A stretch of DNA of 64,000 bases, from NCBI GenBank assembly GCA_028281005.1, contig JANQKS010000102.1, positions 62,001 through 126,000 on the forward strand, given 5' to 3'. The notes beneath the pieces were generated by a model. It worked only from the letters and a program-made list of their open reading frames with translations, had not been told where the DNA came from and searched no databases. Of this stretch, positions 20,717-28,271 are shown in pieces. Position 1 is the first letter of the stretch. Every line of letters starts with the position of its first letter. The DNA comes from Pseudomonadales bacterium. GTDB lineage: Bacteria; Pseudomonadota; Gammaproteobacteria; Pseudomonadales; Azotimanducaceae. The position numbers were made by a program, and so were the translations under genes.

Positions 20717-20956
20717 TACGATCCCAACGCTCTTTACGCAGGATTCGGATGTTTGCCGTTGGCCGAAATCGAACGACCCGCAGCGGACGCTGTAGTTGTA
20801 GGAGCCTGCCACGCGGGCGACCATATCTGATAGTGTGCAACTGGCCCAATGGGGTCTTTCGTCTGATCGCCGAGAAAGCCGGCCTGAAATTGGAGTTTCA
20901 TGGTGGTAACCGAGCCTAACCGTTTTGCGGATAGAGTCGCTGAGGCTTTCTTAGTC

Positions 20957-21448
20957 ATGGTCTGTTCGGTAGCTACCGTGCGCTGGATCTCCGCCGCAGT
21001 TGCTGCCACTGCCATTTCCACTGCTCTTTTGGGATGCGACCGATCATCCGAGACTCTTCTTGAGCCGGACACCACGTTCTACGGATATGTCACCGTCTGG
21101 GAGATCTACCACAACCCGGCACACATAGGCCTAACTGGCCGCCAACCAGTAATCACTCTCAAGAACGCAAATACGGAGGTAATGCTGCTCATCGGCCCCG
21201 ATGTCGAACTCTTGAACCTCACCGACGACAGCGGTCGTCCGGTGTGGTCCTTCAATGACATTCATCGTGCCGACGGCCTTCTCAATTACTTTCCCCCCGA
21301 GCTCGCCGACGAGAACGGCAGGGTCAAGATCACATCCGTTCAGGGAGTCGAAGACTGGCTCTGGGTGACACGTATTGAGCGGCTCGAGGAACTCGATGAG
21401 GCTGATGCTCGGGCCGTTATTGATTCCGGAGCGCTGTTTCCTGATTAG
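20957..21448 (+). CDS. unrecognised putative lipoprotein (island cargo)
   Basis: Not recognised. With ATG 20957 the protein has 163 residues and begins with a signal sequence (VRWISAAVAATAISTALLGC) whose lipobox ALLGC predicts lipidation at the Cys near residue 27. An upstream ATG at 20900 would add 19 residues in front of the signal, which is less likely. The mature part is acidic, with YVTVWEIYHNP and VEDWLWVTRIERLEELDEADA. Same strand as the preceding membrane-protein gene, with a 240-base gap. No transposition or defence motif seen. Confidence 0.6.
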   Translation: MVCSVATVRWISAAVAATAISTALLGCDRSSETLLEPDTTFYGYVTVWEIYHNPAHIGLTGRQPVITLKNANTEVMLLIGPDVELLNLTDDSGRPVWSFNDIHRADGLLNYFPPELADENGRVKITSVQGVEDWLWVTRIERLEELDEADARAVIDSGALFPD

Positions 21449-21784
21449 GACATACAGCTGAAAACGGCTATCGCGTGGCTCAATCGATCTGCTCGTTATT
21501 GTCTATCCTCGACCAGTTGAAATCGAGCGTCCGCGTCTGGCCGTCTAGATTTATTCGGGCGGGAATATAGCTGCAGTCCGAAAGGCGTCGCCGGGACCTA
21601 TTCTGGATGTAGCGACTTTGGCTTGCGTGATTTGGGGCGGATCTGACCGAATTTGATCGTGCATCTGTATATTGGGATCGGTGCCGGGCGTACCTGGTTA
21701 GTACGGTCTGTGCATTGATCGCCTGCGCCGGTCGGTCGCGCACGTCGCCAAAGTATCGGTGAGGCACACCTTCAGTCGGCCTGG
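21449..21784. other. non-coding gap between convergent island genes
   Basis: The space between the putative lipoprotein gene and the minus-strand zinc-ribbon gene. A 95-codon minus-strand frame (21480-21767) exists but has a basic, low-hydrophobicity sequence with no family resemblance or ribosome-binding site. I see no RNA gene or terminator of note. Confidence 0.4.
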
Positions 21785-23095
21785 CTAGATCCCATAGTAA
21801 TTTGCGTCCGGGATGATCTCGCCATCGCGGAACGTAGTCGCGGGCACAAGGCTCAAGGGCCTGATCTCATCGAAGAAGGCGGTAGCAGAGCCCGCAGAGC
21901 GCGCGAAAATAAGCACACCGAGGTACGGGCCCGAAAAAGATGTGCTCAGGTTCCGGTGGATCGTATGCACACACTTGGGCGTATCGGTCCACATCGCTGA
22001 CGCAAAAGCGGGTATCCGATCCGTATAGGCCAAAAGACCGTCGTCGCATATTTCAGACAGGCGGTTAAGCGGGCTGTTCTCGTTCGCAGGTACGACATGC
22101 CACCCGGCGTGCCCCATACTCTCAAGAAGACCGGCAACCTTCGTAACACCGCCAGCGGCAACTTCCAGATCGCCATCAGAAAACGTACAGGTTCCCCGGC
22201 TCGATTCGAGTGCCTTTCGTACAGCCTGCGCAATATCGCGCCCGTAGAACATGCTGTCGTCGAGTTGGTCGTAGTCGAAGACGAAGATTGCCGTGTCGGA
22301 ACTCGGTAGGCTCATATCGCCGGTGTACACGTCATTGAAGTCCGAATTGCCGCAAGCGTAGTAAGTACTGCCAAGCGCCCAGAGTCCAATGGGTTCAAAG
22401 ATGCTCGGGCCGGACCTTTGATCGACCATGCCATAGAGCATCGCGCCCGGGTTGGGGTCTTCTACGGTGAAGACCTTGAAGTTCCTAAAACCGCGCAGAC
22501 GGCTGATGCGTCTTGCGTTGTGCTTGAGCAGAAGCGCGATCTCCGCTTCTCCGCCAGTGTATAGCTTGTCCGCGGCCCACACCCACTTGCAGTCTTGATA
22601 GGCCTTTTCTATCTGTTCTGTCGTCATTGCTGGCAGGTTGGGCACAGCTCGATCGAAGAGAAGTTTCACGGCTTCGGCCGGGTCCTTCGTGTACAGCGGC
22701 AGGGGCGCGTCGGAGTCGTGCGATGCTCGCGGTGTAGATTTCGCATGAGACCGTTCCTCTATCGCTATCGCGGCCGCGTGCCTTGGCGGATTGGACTCAT
22801 CCGGCAACATTGCAGCCCAAGCAAAAAACGAAACGACTAATGCGATGACGAGCGCGACAAATAGTGAAACAGGCTCGAGTAGCCAGCTCGACGGTCCATC
22901 CAGCACTAGCCAGATGCCTGTGTATAGGCCAAAGAGAATCACGGTACCCATAATCACACAGCCTTTTGGAGGCGCTTCGGCCTGCTGTACAGCTTTGCCG
23001 CACTGAGCGCAACGGCCGCGGTACTTCGCGGCCGTCTGTGGCAGGATCAGACACCCGCATTCGACGCATGGAATCTTTTTACCTGAGTTTGGCAT
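21785..23095 (-). CDS. unrecognised zinc-ribbon membrane protein (island cargo)
   Basis: Not recognised. 436 residues. The N-terminus is a zinc ribbon with two CxxC pairs (CVECGC at residues 10-15; CAQCGK near 29-34), followed by two membrane helices (VIMGTVILFGLYTGIWLVL; LFVALVIALVVSFFAWAAML), a charged linker, then a soluble domain of about 300 residues rich in aromatic and acidic residues. The start codon ATG at 23095 has CAGGAG six bases upstream on the minus strand, a strong ribosome-binding site, which supports real expression. The opposite orientation to the other two cargo genes suggests a separate transcript. Confidence 0.75.
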   Translation of the reverse strand: MPNSGKKIPCVECGCLILPQTAAKYRGRCAQCGKAVQQAEAPPKGCVIMGTVILFGLYTGIWLVLDGPSSWLLEPVSLFVALVIALVVSFFAWAAMLPDESNPPRHAAAIAIEERSHAKSTPRASHDSDAPLPLYTKDPAEAVKLLFDRAVPNLPAMTTEQIEKAYQDCKWVWAADKLYTGGEAEIALLLKHNARRISRLRGFRNFKVFTVEDPNPGAMLYGMVDQRSGPSIFEPIGLWALGSTYYACGNSDFNDVYTGDMSLPSSDTAIFVFDYDQLDDSMFYGRDIAQAVRKALESSRGTCTFSDGDLEVAAGGVTKVAGLLESMGHAGWHVVPANENSPLNRLSEICDDGLLAYTDRIPAFASAMWTDTPKCVHTIHRNLSTSFSGPYLGVLIFARSAGSATAFFDEIRPLSLVPATTFRDGEIIPDANYYGI

Positions 23096-23462
23096 CGCAA
23101 CTCCTGGTTCTTATGTTCACACATTCATAGAGATCGTTACGATCTACAAATGAAAGGCTATTCTGAGTGTAGAGACTTTTTGCGCGCCTGGGGAAGAGAT
23201 CCTCCGGTTGTCGCTTACTCAGTGTCGGGAACAATAGTCGCGTCCCGCCTAACGGTGAGGTATCTCCCACAGCCAGATGGTGCGCCAGCCAAACCGACGA
23301 GCAAAGAGACTGCATTCTTCGACACGGCGCACTGTCTGGTCGCCCTTCCGCTATGTTAGCGGAAGGGCTGTGTTTCCCCGAGCCTGGCGTTCGAGCGACG
23401 GCTTTTCGAGTAACCGGCCATTTTCCCTCCGACACTTTTAATTACAGTAATCGCACGCGAGC
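23096..23462. other. non-coding stretch with 12-base hairpin
   Basis: Between the start of the zinc-ribbon gene and the DUF3291 gene. It holds a perfect 12-base stem with a 3-base loop (23342-23353 / 23357-23368; GCCCTTCCGCTA and its complement) and the inner distal-end repeat at 23428-23443. It should also contain the promoter of the leftward gene, which I cannot place. No convincing coding frame. Confidence 0.5.
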
Positions 23463-23521
23463 ATGACGTCACTTCAATGGGTTAGGCGCGATTTTCCGAC
23501 AACATTAATTACCCGAAACCA
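23428..23521 (-). repeat. distal end of the island: two inverted copies of the 16-base repeat
   Basis: Read on the minus strand, the outer copy is AATTAATGTTGTCGGA (23495-23510) and the inner copy AATTAAAAGTGTCGGA (23428-23443), inverted relative to the five copies near glmS. The outer copy is part of the 27-base terminal inverted repeat ending at 23521. Confidence 0.7.
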
Positions 23522-24020
23522 GTTTTGGCACATAGCGCAGATCAACGTGGGAACGATTAGTTATCCCACCGATGATCCACGCATGCATGGGTTTATGAGT
23601 CGCCTCGACGAAATGCATGCATTGGCCGAACAAAGCCCGGGATTCGTCTGGCGGTTGCAGCGAGAAAGCGGAAATGCCACTGACATTGACGTGGGTGGCG
23701 AGCCGTTATTCTTAGCCAATATGTCTGTGTGGGAATCCATTGAGTCGCTATTTGCCTACGTTTACAAAACGACTCACCGTGATGTCATGGTCCAGCGCCG
23801 GCATTGGTTCGAAAAACCGCGCGGCCTGTATCAGGCGTTGTGGTGGATTCCAGCGGGACATAGACCGCCAGTAGAAGAGGGTTTAGGACGTATCAAAATG
23901 CTTGAGGAGCAAGGCCCTTCTCGCTTGGCTTTCAACTTCAAGACGCCTTATCCCATGCCTGGGAGCGATGCGGCAACAGACCACCTAAAACCAGAGGGTC
24001 ATTGTTCCGGCTGGGATTAA
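23463..24020 (+). CDS. DUF3291 domain-containing protein
   Basis: 185 residues. From about residue 22 onward (WHIAQINVG, DDPRMHGFMSRLDEMHALAEQ, SPGFVWRLQ, ANMSVWESIESLFAYVYKTTH, RRHWFE, LWWIPAGHRP) it is a clear DUF3291 protein, a small dimeric alpha/beta-barrel-like family related to antibiotic-biosynthesis monooxygenases; function unknown. The first 20 residues (to MTSLQWVRRDFPTTLITRNQ) have no counterpart in the family and are encoded by the distal end of the island. The native start seems to have been replaced by the insertion. It may be expressed from sequences in the element or be silent. Confidence 0.8.
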   Translation: MTSLQWVRRDFPTTLITRNQFWHIAQINVGTISYPTDDPRMHGFMSRLDEMHALAEQSPGFVWRLQRESGNATDIDVGGEPLFLANMSVWESIESLFAYVYKTTHRDVMVQRRHWFEKPRGLYQALWWIPAGHRPPVEEGLGRIKMLEEQGPSRLAFNFKTPYPMPGSDAATDHLKPEGHCSGWD

Positions 24021-24025
24021 GCCGG

Positions 24026-24703
24026 CTAAAGCTGCAATTGCTCGAGGTACGCGGCCACTTCATCAAACGACCCACACACGCGATCGGCGCCGCTGGCGGC
24101 CAATAACGCATCATGCCCGGCTAAACAATGACCACCCGCGTGTAATCCAATGACGTGCATTCCAGCGCGGCACGCCGCCAGCACGCCGTTTACGCTGTCT
24201 TCAATGACCACACAACGGCTTGAGTCGATTTCTAGAGACGCCGCTGCCAGCTGAAACAGATCCGGGTGCGGTTTGGCGCGCCCATGTTCGGCGGTGAAGA
24301 TGTGCGGATGAAAACAATCCGTTAGCCCAACCTTGTTGAGCTTCAGCGCCACCATGTCTGCAGAGCTGGAAGAAGCCACAGCTTTTGCGCTGGACCAAGT
24401 TTGCGCCAGCTCTATCGCGCCCGGAATCGGCTGTAGGTGCTGCCGGTAAGCTTGCTCGATGGCGGCACCGAGTTCATCAAAAAAGCTGGGTGGAATCGGC
24501 TGACCAAAATTCGCCTCGTAATCGGCGGCAACGGCGGCATTCATGTCTTCAGCAGAAGTGCCTGTGAAGCGCTGGGTGAAATCATCGCGGGGGTAATTCA
24601 GACCAATGCTGGCCAACGCCTTGAGCTCCACTTCTTGAGCCAGCACTTCGCTGTCCACCAGCACGCCGTCGCAATCAAAAATCAGCGCGTCAAATGTGGC
24701 CAT
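24026..24703 (-). CDS. HAD-superfamily hydrolase (beta-phosphoglucomutase/phosphatase-like)
   Basis: 225 residues, subfamily IA. Motif I DCDGVLVDSE with nucleophile Asp10 and acid/base Asp12; cap domain of helices after it; motif II Ser in VASSSSADM; motif III Lys in RAKPHPDLF; motif IV VVIEDSVNGVLAA. It probably removes phosphate from a small sugar phosphate (6-phosphogluconate phosphatase-type proteins look similar), but the substrate cannot be read from the sequence. It lies 14 bases upstream, on the left, of the transglycosylase gene on the same strand. Confidence 0.88.
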   Translation of the reverse strand: MATFDALIFDCDGVLVDSEVLAQEVELKALASIGLNYPRDDFTQRFTGTSAEDMNAAVAADYEANFGQPIPPSFFDELGAAIEQAYRQHLQPIPGAIELAQTWSSAKAVASSSSADMVALKLNKVGLTDCFHPHIFTAEHGRAKPHPDLFQLAAASLEIDSSRCVVIEDSVNGVLAACRAGMHVIGLHAGGHCLAGHDALLAASGADRVCGSFDEVAAYLEQLQL

Positions 24704-24717
24704 GATAAAAGGTTAGC

Positions 24718-25956
24718 TCACTCAGCCCCGGACGCGGAGTTGCTTTGCGCCGCCACCAGTTGCATCAGCTGCTCGTTGGGAAAGCCATCGGCCACGAGGT
24801 TATTGGCGCGTTGAAACGCGCGTATGGCCTTGCGCGTGGTTGGTCCCAGCACGCCGTCGGGTTTACCGGCGGAATACCCTAAATCGTTTAAGCCCTGTTG
24901 CAGCCTGGTGAGTGCCTGGGTGGAGAGTGAGATGTCCGGTAATGGGTGGTGTAAGCGGCCGGCGCCGGCGATGCGGTCCGCCAGCCGACCCACAGCCAGC
25001 GCATAAGACTGCGAGCGGTTCCATTCCATGATCACGTGAAAATTCGGATACACCATAAACGCCGGACCCATGTGGCCCAGGGGCACCAGCAGCGAAGCGT
25101 TTAAGTTGACCGAGGGTAATGCTTGCCCGAAGGCGTCTTTGATGCCGAGTGAACGCCAATCCGACAGTGCGCGCGCTTGGTCTAGGCCGGCTAAGGCGTA
25201 GTCGAACCCGTCCGGGAGCACAACCTCACGACCCCAGCGAAAACCGGGTTGCCAACCGGCGTTAAGCAGGTAGGTTGCACCGGACAGCAGAGCGTCTTCA
25301 ATACTGCCGATGAGGTTTTTGTGGCCGTCTCCATCGCCGTCGACGGCGTAGCTTAAAAACGTAGTGGGCATAAATTGCATATGTCCGATGGCGCCTGCCC
25401 AGGAACCAATGAGCTCGTCGTACGCCATGTCACCGGCTTCAATGATGCGCATGACCGCAATCAACTCCCGCGTAAACATGGCGGAACGACGAGTGTCGCA
25501 GGCCAAGGTCGCGAGTGCGCTGGGGATGGATAACTTGCCAAAGTAGGTACCGAAGTTGGTTTCCAGCCCCCAAAATGCCACCAGGTAGTGGGGCGGGATA
25601 CCGGTGGTGCTTTGGATGCGCTGCAGCAGACCGGCATGAGTCGCCAACAGCTCTCGCCCTTTGTTGACGCGAAAGTCGGTGACACGCTTGCGGTAGTAGT
25701 CGGCGAACGTTTCGGTGAATTCCGGCTGGCTGCGGTCGGCGCTGATAACACGAGGGAGTTGCTCGACACGGCCCAGCACGGCATCAACGGTGCCGGCCGT
25801 GAGGTTTTGCGCCAAGGCTTTGCCGCGAAGGTCCTCTAAACAGCTTTGCCAGCTGGGTGACGGTGGCTCCGTCGCCTGGGTTGCTGCATGCACCTGCCCT
25901 GGTAAACCGCTGCCAACAAGGAGCAGCAGAAAAATCAGCGTATCCGTACGTCGCAT
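24718..25956 (-). CDS. lytic murein transglycosylase, MltB family with C-terminal peptidoglycan-binding domain
   Basis: 412 residues. Signal peptide MRRTDTLIFLLLLVGSGLPGQVHA, then an SLT_2 domain with the catalytic Glu in FWGLETNFGTYFG, plus AGAIGHMQFMPTTF and GDGHKNL. A peptidoglycan-binding domain at the C-terminus (QQGLNDLGYSAGKPDGVLG, TRKAIRAFQRANN) anchors it to murein. It cleaves the glycan strand with formation of 1,6-anhydro-MurNAc in the periplasm. The start at 25956 is chosen because it gives the signal peptide; the frame remains open farther upstream but there overlaps uvrD antisense. Divergent from uvrD with about 60 bases between. Confidence 0.9.
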   Translation of the reverse strand: MRRTDTLIFLLLLVGSGLPGQVHAATQATEPPSPSWQSCLEDLRGKALAQNLTAGTVDAVLGRVEQLPRVISADRSQPEFTETFADYYRKRVTDFRVNKGRELLATHAGLLQRIQSTTGIPPHYLVAFWGLETNFGTYFGKLSIPSALATLACDTRRSAMFTRELIAVMRIIEAGDMAYDELIGSWAGAIGHMQFMPTTFLSYAVDGDGDGHKNLIGSIEDALLSGATYLLNAGWQPGFRWGREVVLPDGFDYALAGLDQARALSDWRSLGIKDAFGQALPSVNLNASLLVPLGHMGPAFMVYPNFHVIMEWNRSQSYALAVGRLADRIAGAGRLHHPLPDISLSTQALTRLQQGLNDLGYSAGKPDGVLGPTTRKAIRAFQRANNLVADGFPNEQLMQLVAAQSNSASGAE

Positions 25957-26017
25957 ATGTGGATCATACACGACCAAGGGCGGTAGACTGAGACTTTCGC
26001 TCGAACAGCACACTTCA

Positions 26018-28204
26018 TTGGACATCACACACATTCTCGAGGGTTTAAATGAAGCCCAGCGCGACGCTGTCTCCGCGCCCATGGGGAATACCCTAGTGGT
26101 GGCCGGTGCCGGTAGTGGTAAAACGCGTGTTCTGGTGCACCGTATTGCCTGGCTGATCGACGTTGAAGGCATCTCTCCTAATTCTATTCTTGCAGTGACC
26201 TTTACCAACAAAGCTGCAGCGGAGATGCGCGCACGCATTGAAGAAATGCTCAATATGTCCGCGCGCACCATGTGGGTGGGTACCTTCCACGGCCTCGCGC
26301 ATCGTTTGCTGCGCATGCATTGGCAGGAAGCAAAACTGCCACAGAACTTTCAGATCCTTGATGCGGATGATCAACTGCGTTTGATTAAACGCGTTATGCG
26401 GGCGCAGGATATTGATGAAAAGAAATGGCCGGCCCGTCAGGCGGCATGGTTCATCAATGGGGCGAAAGACGAAGGCAAACGTGCGCGGGATATCCCCAGC
26501 GCGGATGATCTGTTTCAAATTACCCACAAGAGAATCTACGAAGGTTACGAAGAAATCTGCGAACAGGGTGGATTGCTCGACTTTGCCGAGTTGCTGCTGC
26601 GCAGTCACGAGCTGTGGCTCAATAACCCCGCTCTTCTCGGCCATTATCAGTCGCGCTTTAACAATATCTTGGTGGATGAGTTTCAGGACACCAACACCAT
26701 CCAATACGCCTGGCTACGAGTGCTGGCGGGCAAGCAGTGCCACGTCATGGCGGTGGGGGACGACGACCAATCCATCTACGGTTGGCGGGGTGCCAAAATT
26801 GAGAACATCCATCAGTTTTCCACGGATTTTGCCGACGTCAAAACCATTCGCCTGGAGCAAAACTACCGTTCCACCCAGACAATTCTGGATGCGGCCAACG
26901 GCCTGATCAAACGTAACACCGACCGGCTGGGTAAAAATCTGTGGTGTGACGGTCCGGCGGGGGAACCGATACGCGTCTACTCCGGCTACAACGATCTGGA
27001 TGAGGCGCGCTTCATTGTCGAACGCACCCAACAGTGGTTGGACGGCGGCGGCAACGCTGATGAAGTGGCGGTGTTGTATCGGTCCAACGCCCAGTCCCGG
27101 GTATTGGAAGAAGCTTTGCTGCGCGCCAATATTCCCTATCAGATCTACGGCGGCCAGCGCTTCTTCGAGCGCGCCGAAATCAAGAACGCGTTGGCGTATA
27201 TGCGTCTGATGGAAGACCGCCATGCGGACACGGCGTTTGAGCGCGTGGTGAATACACCACCTCGAGGTATTGGCGATAAATCCGTTGAAGCCGTCCGGCA
27301 ACAAGCGCGTACACGCGGCGTTTCGTTATGGCAAGCGTGTAAAGAGGGGATCGCCGAGGGTGCATTTAAAGGCCGCGCACAAACCACTTTGTCCGGTTTC
27401 GTGGCGCTCATTGACGATATGGCGGAGGCCGTGGCCAGTATGGCGCTGCATGATTTGGCCGATCATTGTATCGAAGCCAGCGGTTTGATGGCTTATCACC
27501 AGCAAGAGCGCGGTGAACGTGGTTTGGCGCGCAAAGAAAACTTAGAAGAATTGGTGAGTGCCTGCGGCCAGTTCAGTGGCGAACTGATGTTTCCGTTGAC
27601 CGACAGTGACGTTGCTGAAGTGTCTGTGCTGCAGGAGTTTCTCGACCAGGTGGCGTTGGATGCGGGGGACCGTCAAGCCAACCAAGGCCCCAGCGTACAG
27701 ATGATGACGCTGCATTCCGCCAAAGGTCTGGAGTTTCCTCTGGTGTTTCTGGCTGGGATGGAAGAGGGTTTGTTTCCCCACCGCATGTCTGCAGAAGAAC
27801 CTGGTCGCATGGAGGAAGAGCGGCGTTTGGCCTATGTCGGTATTACCCGCGCCATGCAAGAGTTGTACTTAACCTATGCCGAAACGCGGCGTCTACATGG
27901 CCAAGACAGCTATAACCGGCCGAGCCGCTTTTTACTGGAGGTCCCCCAGGATTTGATCCAGGAGGTGCGAATGAATGGTGCTGTACAGCGCCCGTATACC
28001 GACCCGTCCAGCTCCAACCTGTTTGAGGAAAGTGAAAGCTTAGGCTTACGTATGGGCCAACGTGTAGCCCACGGCAAATACGGCGAAGGTGTGATTTTGC
28101 AGATTGAAGGGGGCGGCGAACGGGCCAAGGTTGAAGTTAATTTCCCCGGCGTCGGGTCGAAATGGTTAATGGTCGGATATGCAAATCTACAGCCACTGGA
28201 CTGA
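26018..28204 (+). CDS. uvrD: DNA helicase II UvrD
   Basis: SF1 3'-5' helicase for nucleotide-excision and mismatch repair. 728 residues. Walker A AGAGSGKT near residues 29-36, VTFTNKAAAEM, GTFHGLAHRLLR, DEFQDTN (Walker B), GDDDQSIYGWRGA, QNYRS, MTLHSAKGLEFP and VGITRAM are all helicase motifs. The C-terminal LGQRVAHGKYGEGVI-type Tudor domain supports UvrD rather than Rep. Start chosen at TTG 26018, giving (M)DITHILEGLNEAQRDAV, which matches the E. coli beginning; the frame is open far upstream but that part lies in the antisense of the transglycosylase. I see no LexA-box in the short upstream region. Confidence 0.95.
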   Translation: MDITHILEGLNEAQRDAVSAPMGNTLVVAGAGSGKTRVLVHRIAWLIDVEGISPNSILAVTFTNKAAAEMRARIEEMLNMSARTMWVGTFHGLAHRLLRMHWQEAKLPQNFQILDADDQLRLIKRVMRAQDIDEKKWPARQAAWFINGAKDEGKRARDIPSADDLFQITHKRIYEGYEEICEQGGLLDFAELLLRSHELWLNNPALLGHYQSRFNNILVDEFQDTNTIQYAWLRVLAGKQCHVMAVGDDDQSIYGWRGAKIENIHQFSTDFADVKTIRLEQNYRSTQTILDAANGLIKRNTDRLGKNLWCDGPAGEPIRVYSGYNDLDEARFIVERTQQWLDGGGNADEVAVLYRSNAQSRVLEEALLRANIPYQIYGGQRFFERAEIKNALAYMRLMEDRHADTAFERVVNTPPRGIGDKSVEAVRQQARTRGVSLWQACKEGIAEGAFKGRAQTTLSGFVALIDDMAEAVASMALHDLADHCIEASGLMAYHQQERGERGLARKENLEELVSACGQFSGELMFPLTDSDVAEVSVLQEFLDQVALDAGDRQANQGPSVQMMTLHSAKGLEFPLVFLAGMEEGLFPHRMSAEEPGRMEEERRLAYVGITRAMQELYLTYAETRRLHGQDSYNRPSRFLLEVPQDLIQEVRMNGAVQRPYTDPSSSNLFEESESLGLRMGQRVAHGKYGEGVILQIEGGGERAKVEVNFPGVGSKWLMVGYANLQPLD

Positions 28205-28271
28205 TTCGTCACAACCGAATTAGTGATAAGAATGAGATGAATGGCAAGAAAGACAATTTTGGAGTGCAACA

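Larger units (their letters stand above)
19648..23521. mobile_element. candidate non-autonomous Tn7-like island in attTn7
   Basis: A 3.9 kb block bounded by inverted 27-base ends (19648-19674 and, on the minus strand, 23495-23521; 22 of 27 positions identical). The ends carry multiple 16-base repeats AATTAAAAGCGTCGGA, five near glmS and two at the far end. This resembles arrays of TnsB/MuA-type transposase sites. It contains three unrecognised genes and no visible transposase, so mobilisation would need proteins supplied from elsewhere, or the genes were lost. The ends begin TGG, not the TGT of classical Tn7, and I find no clean 5-base target duplication (CTAAG left, GTTTT right). Alternatives are a decayed IS21-like or other DDE-transposase element. 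Confidence 0.6.

Noticed and set aside
20713-20919. 68-codon frame between the two plus-strand cargo genes
   Set aside because: Arg-rich, no similarity recognised, and overlaps the start region of the next gene; it could be a gene remnant but I cannot support it.
21480-21767. 95-codon minus-strand frame in the island
   Set aside because: Very Arg/Ser/Asn-rich, no ribosome-binding site, no domain resemblance; probably chance.
23240-23368. Possible integron attC site (GCCTAAC ... GTTAGC)
   Set aside because: The right-hand element does not fit GTTRRRY pairing with the left one, and the strong local hairpin (23342-23368) does not include the GCCTAAC part; no integrase is seen.
25957-26017. LexA (SOS) box controlling uvrD
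   Set aside because: No CTGT-N8-ACAG or similar inverted motif in the uvrD/transglycosylase divergent region.
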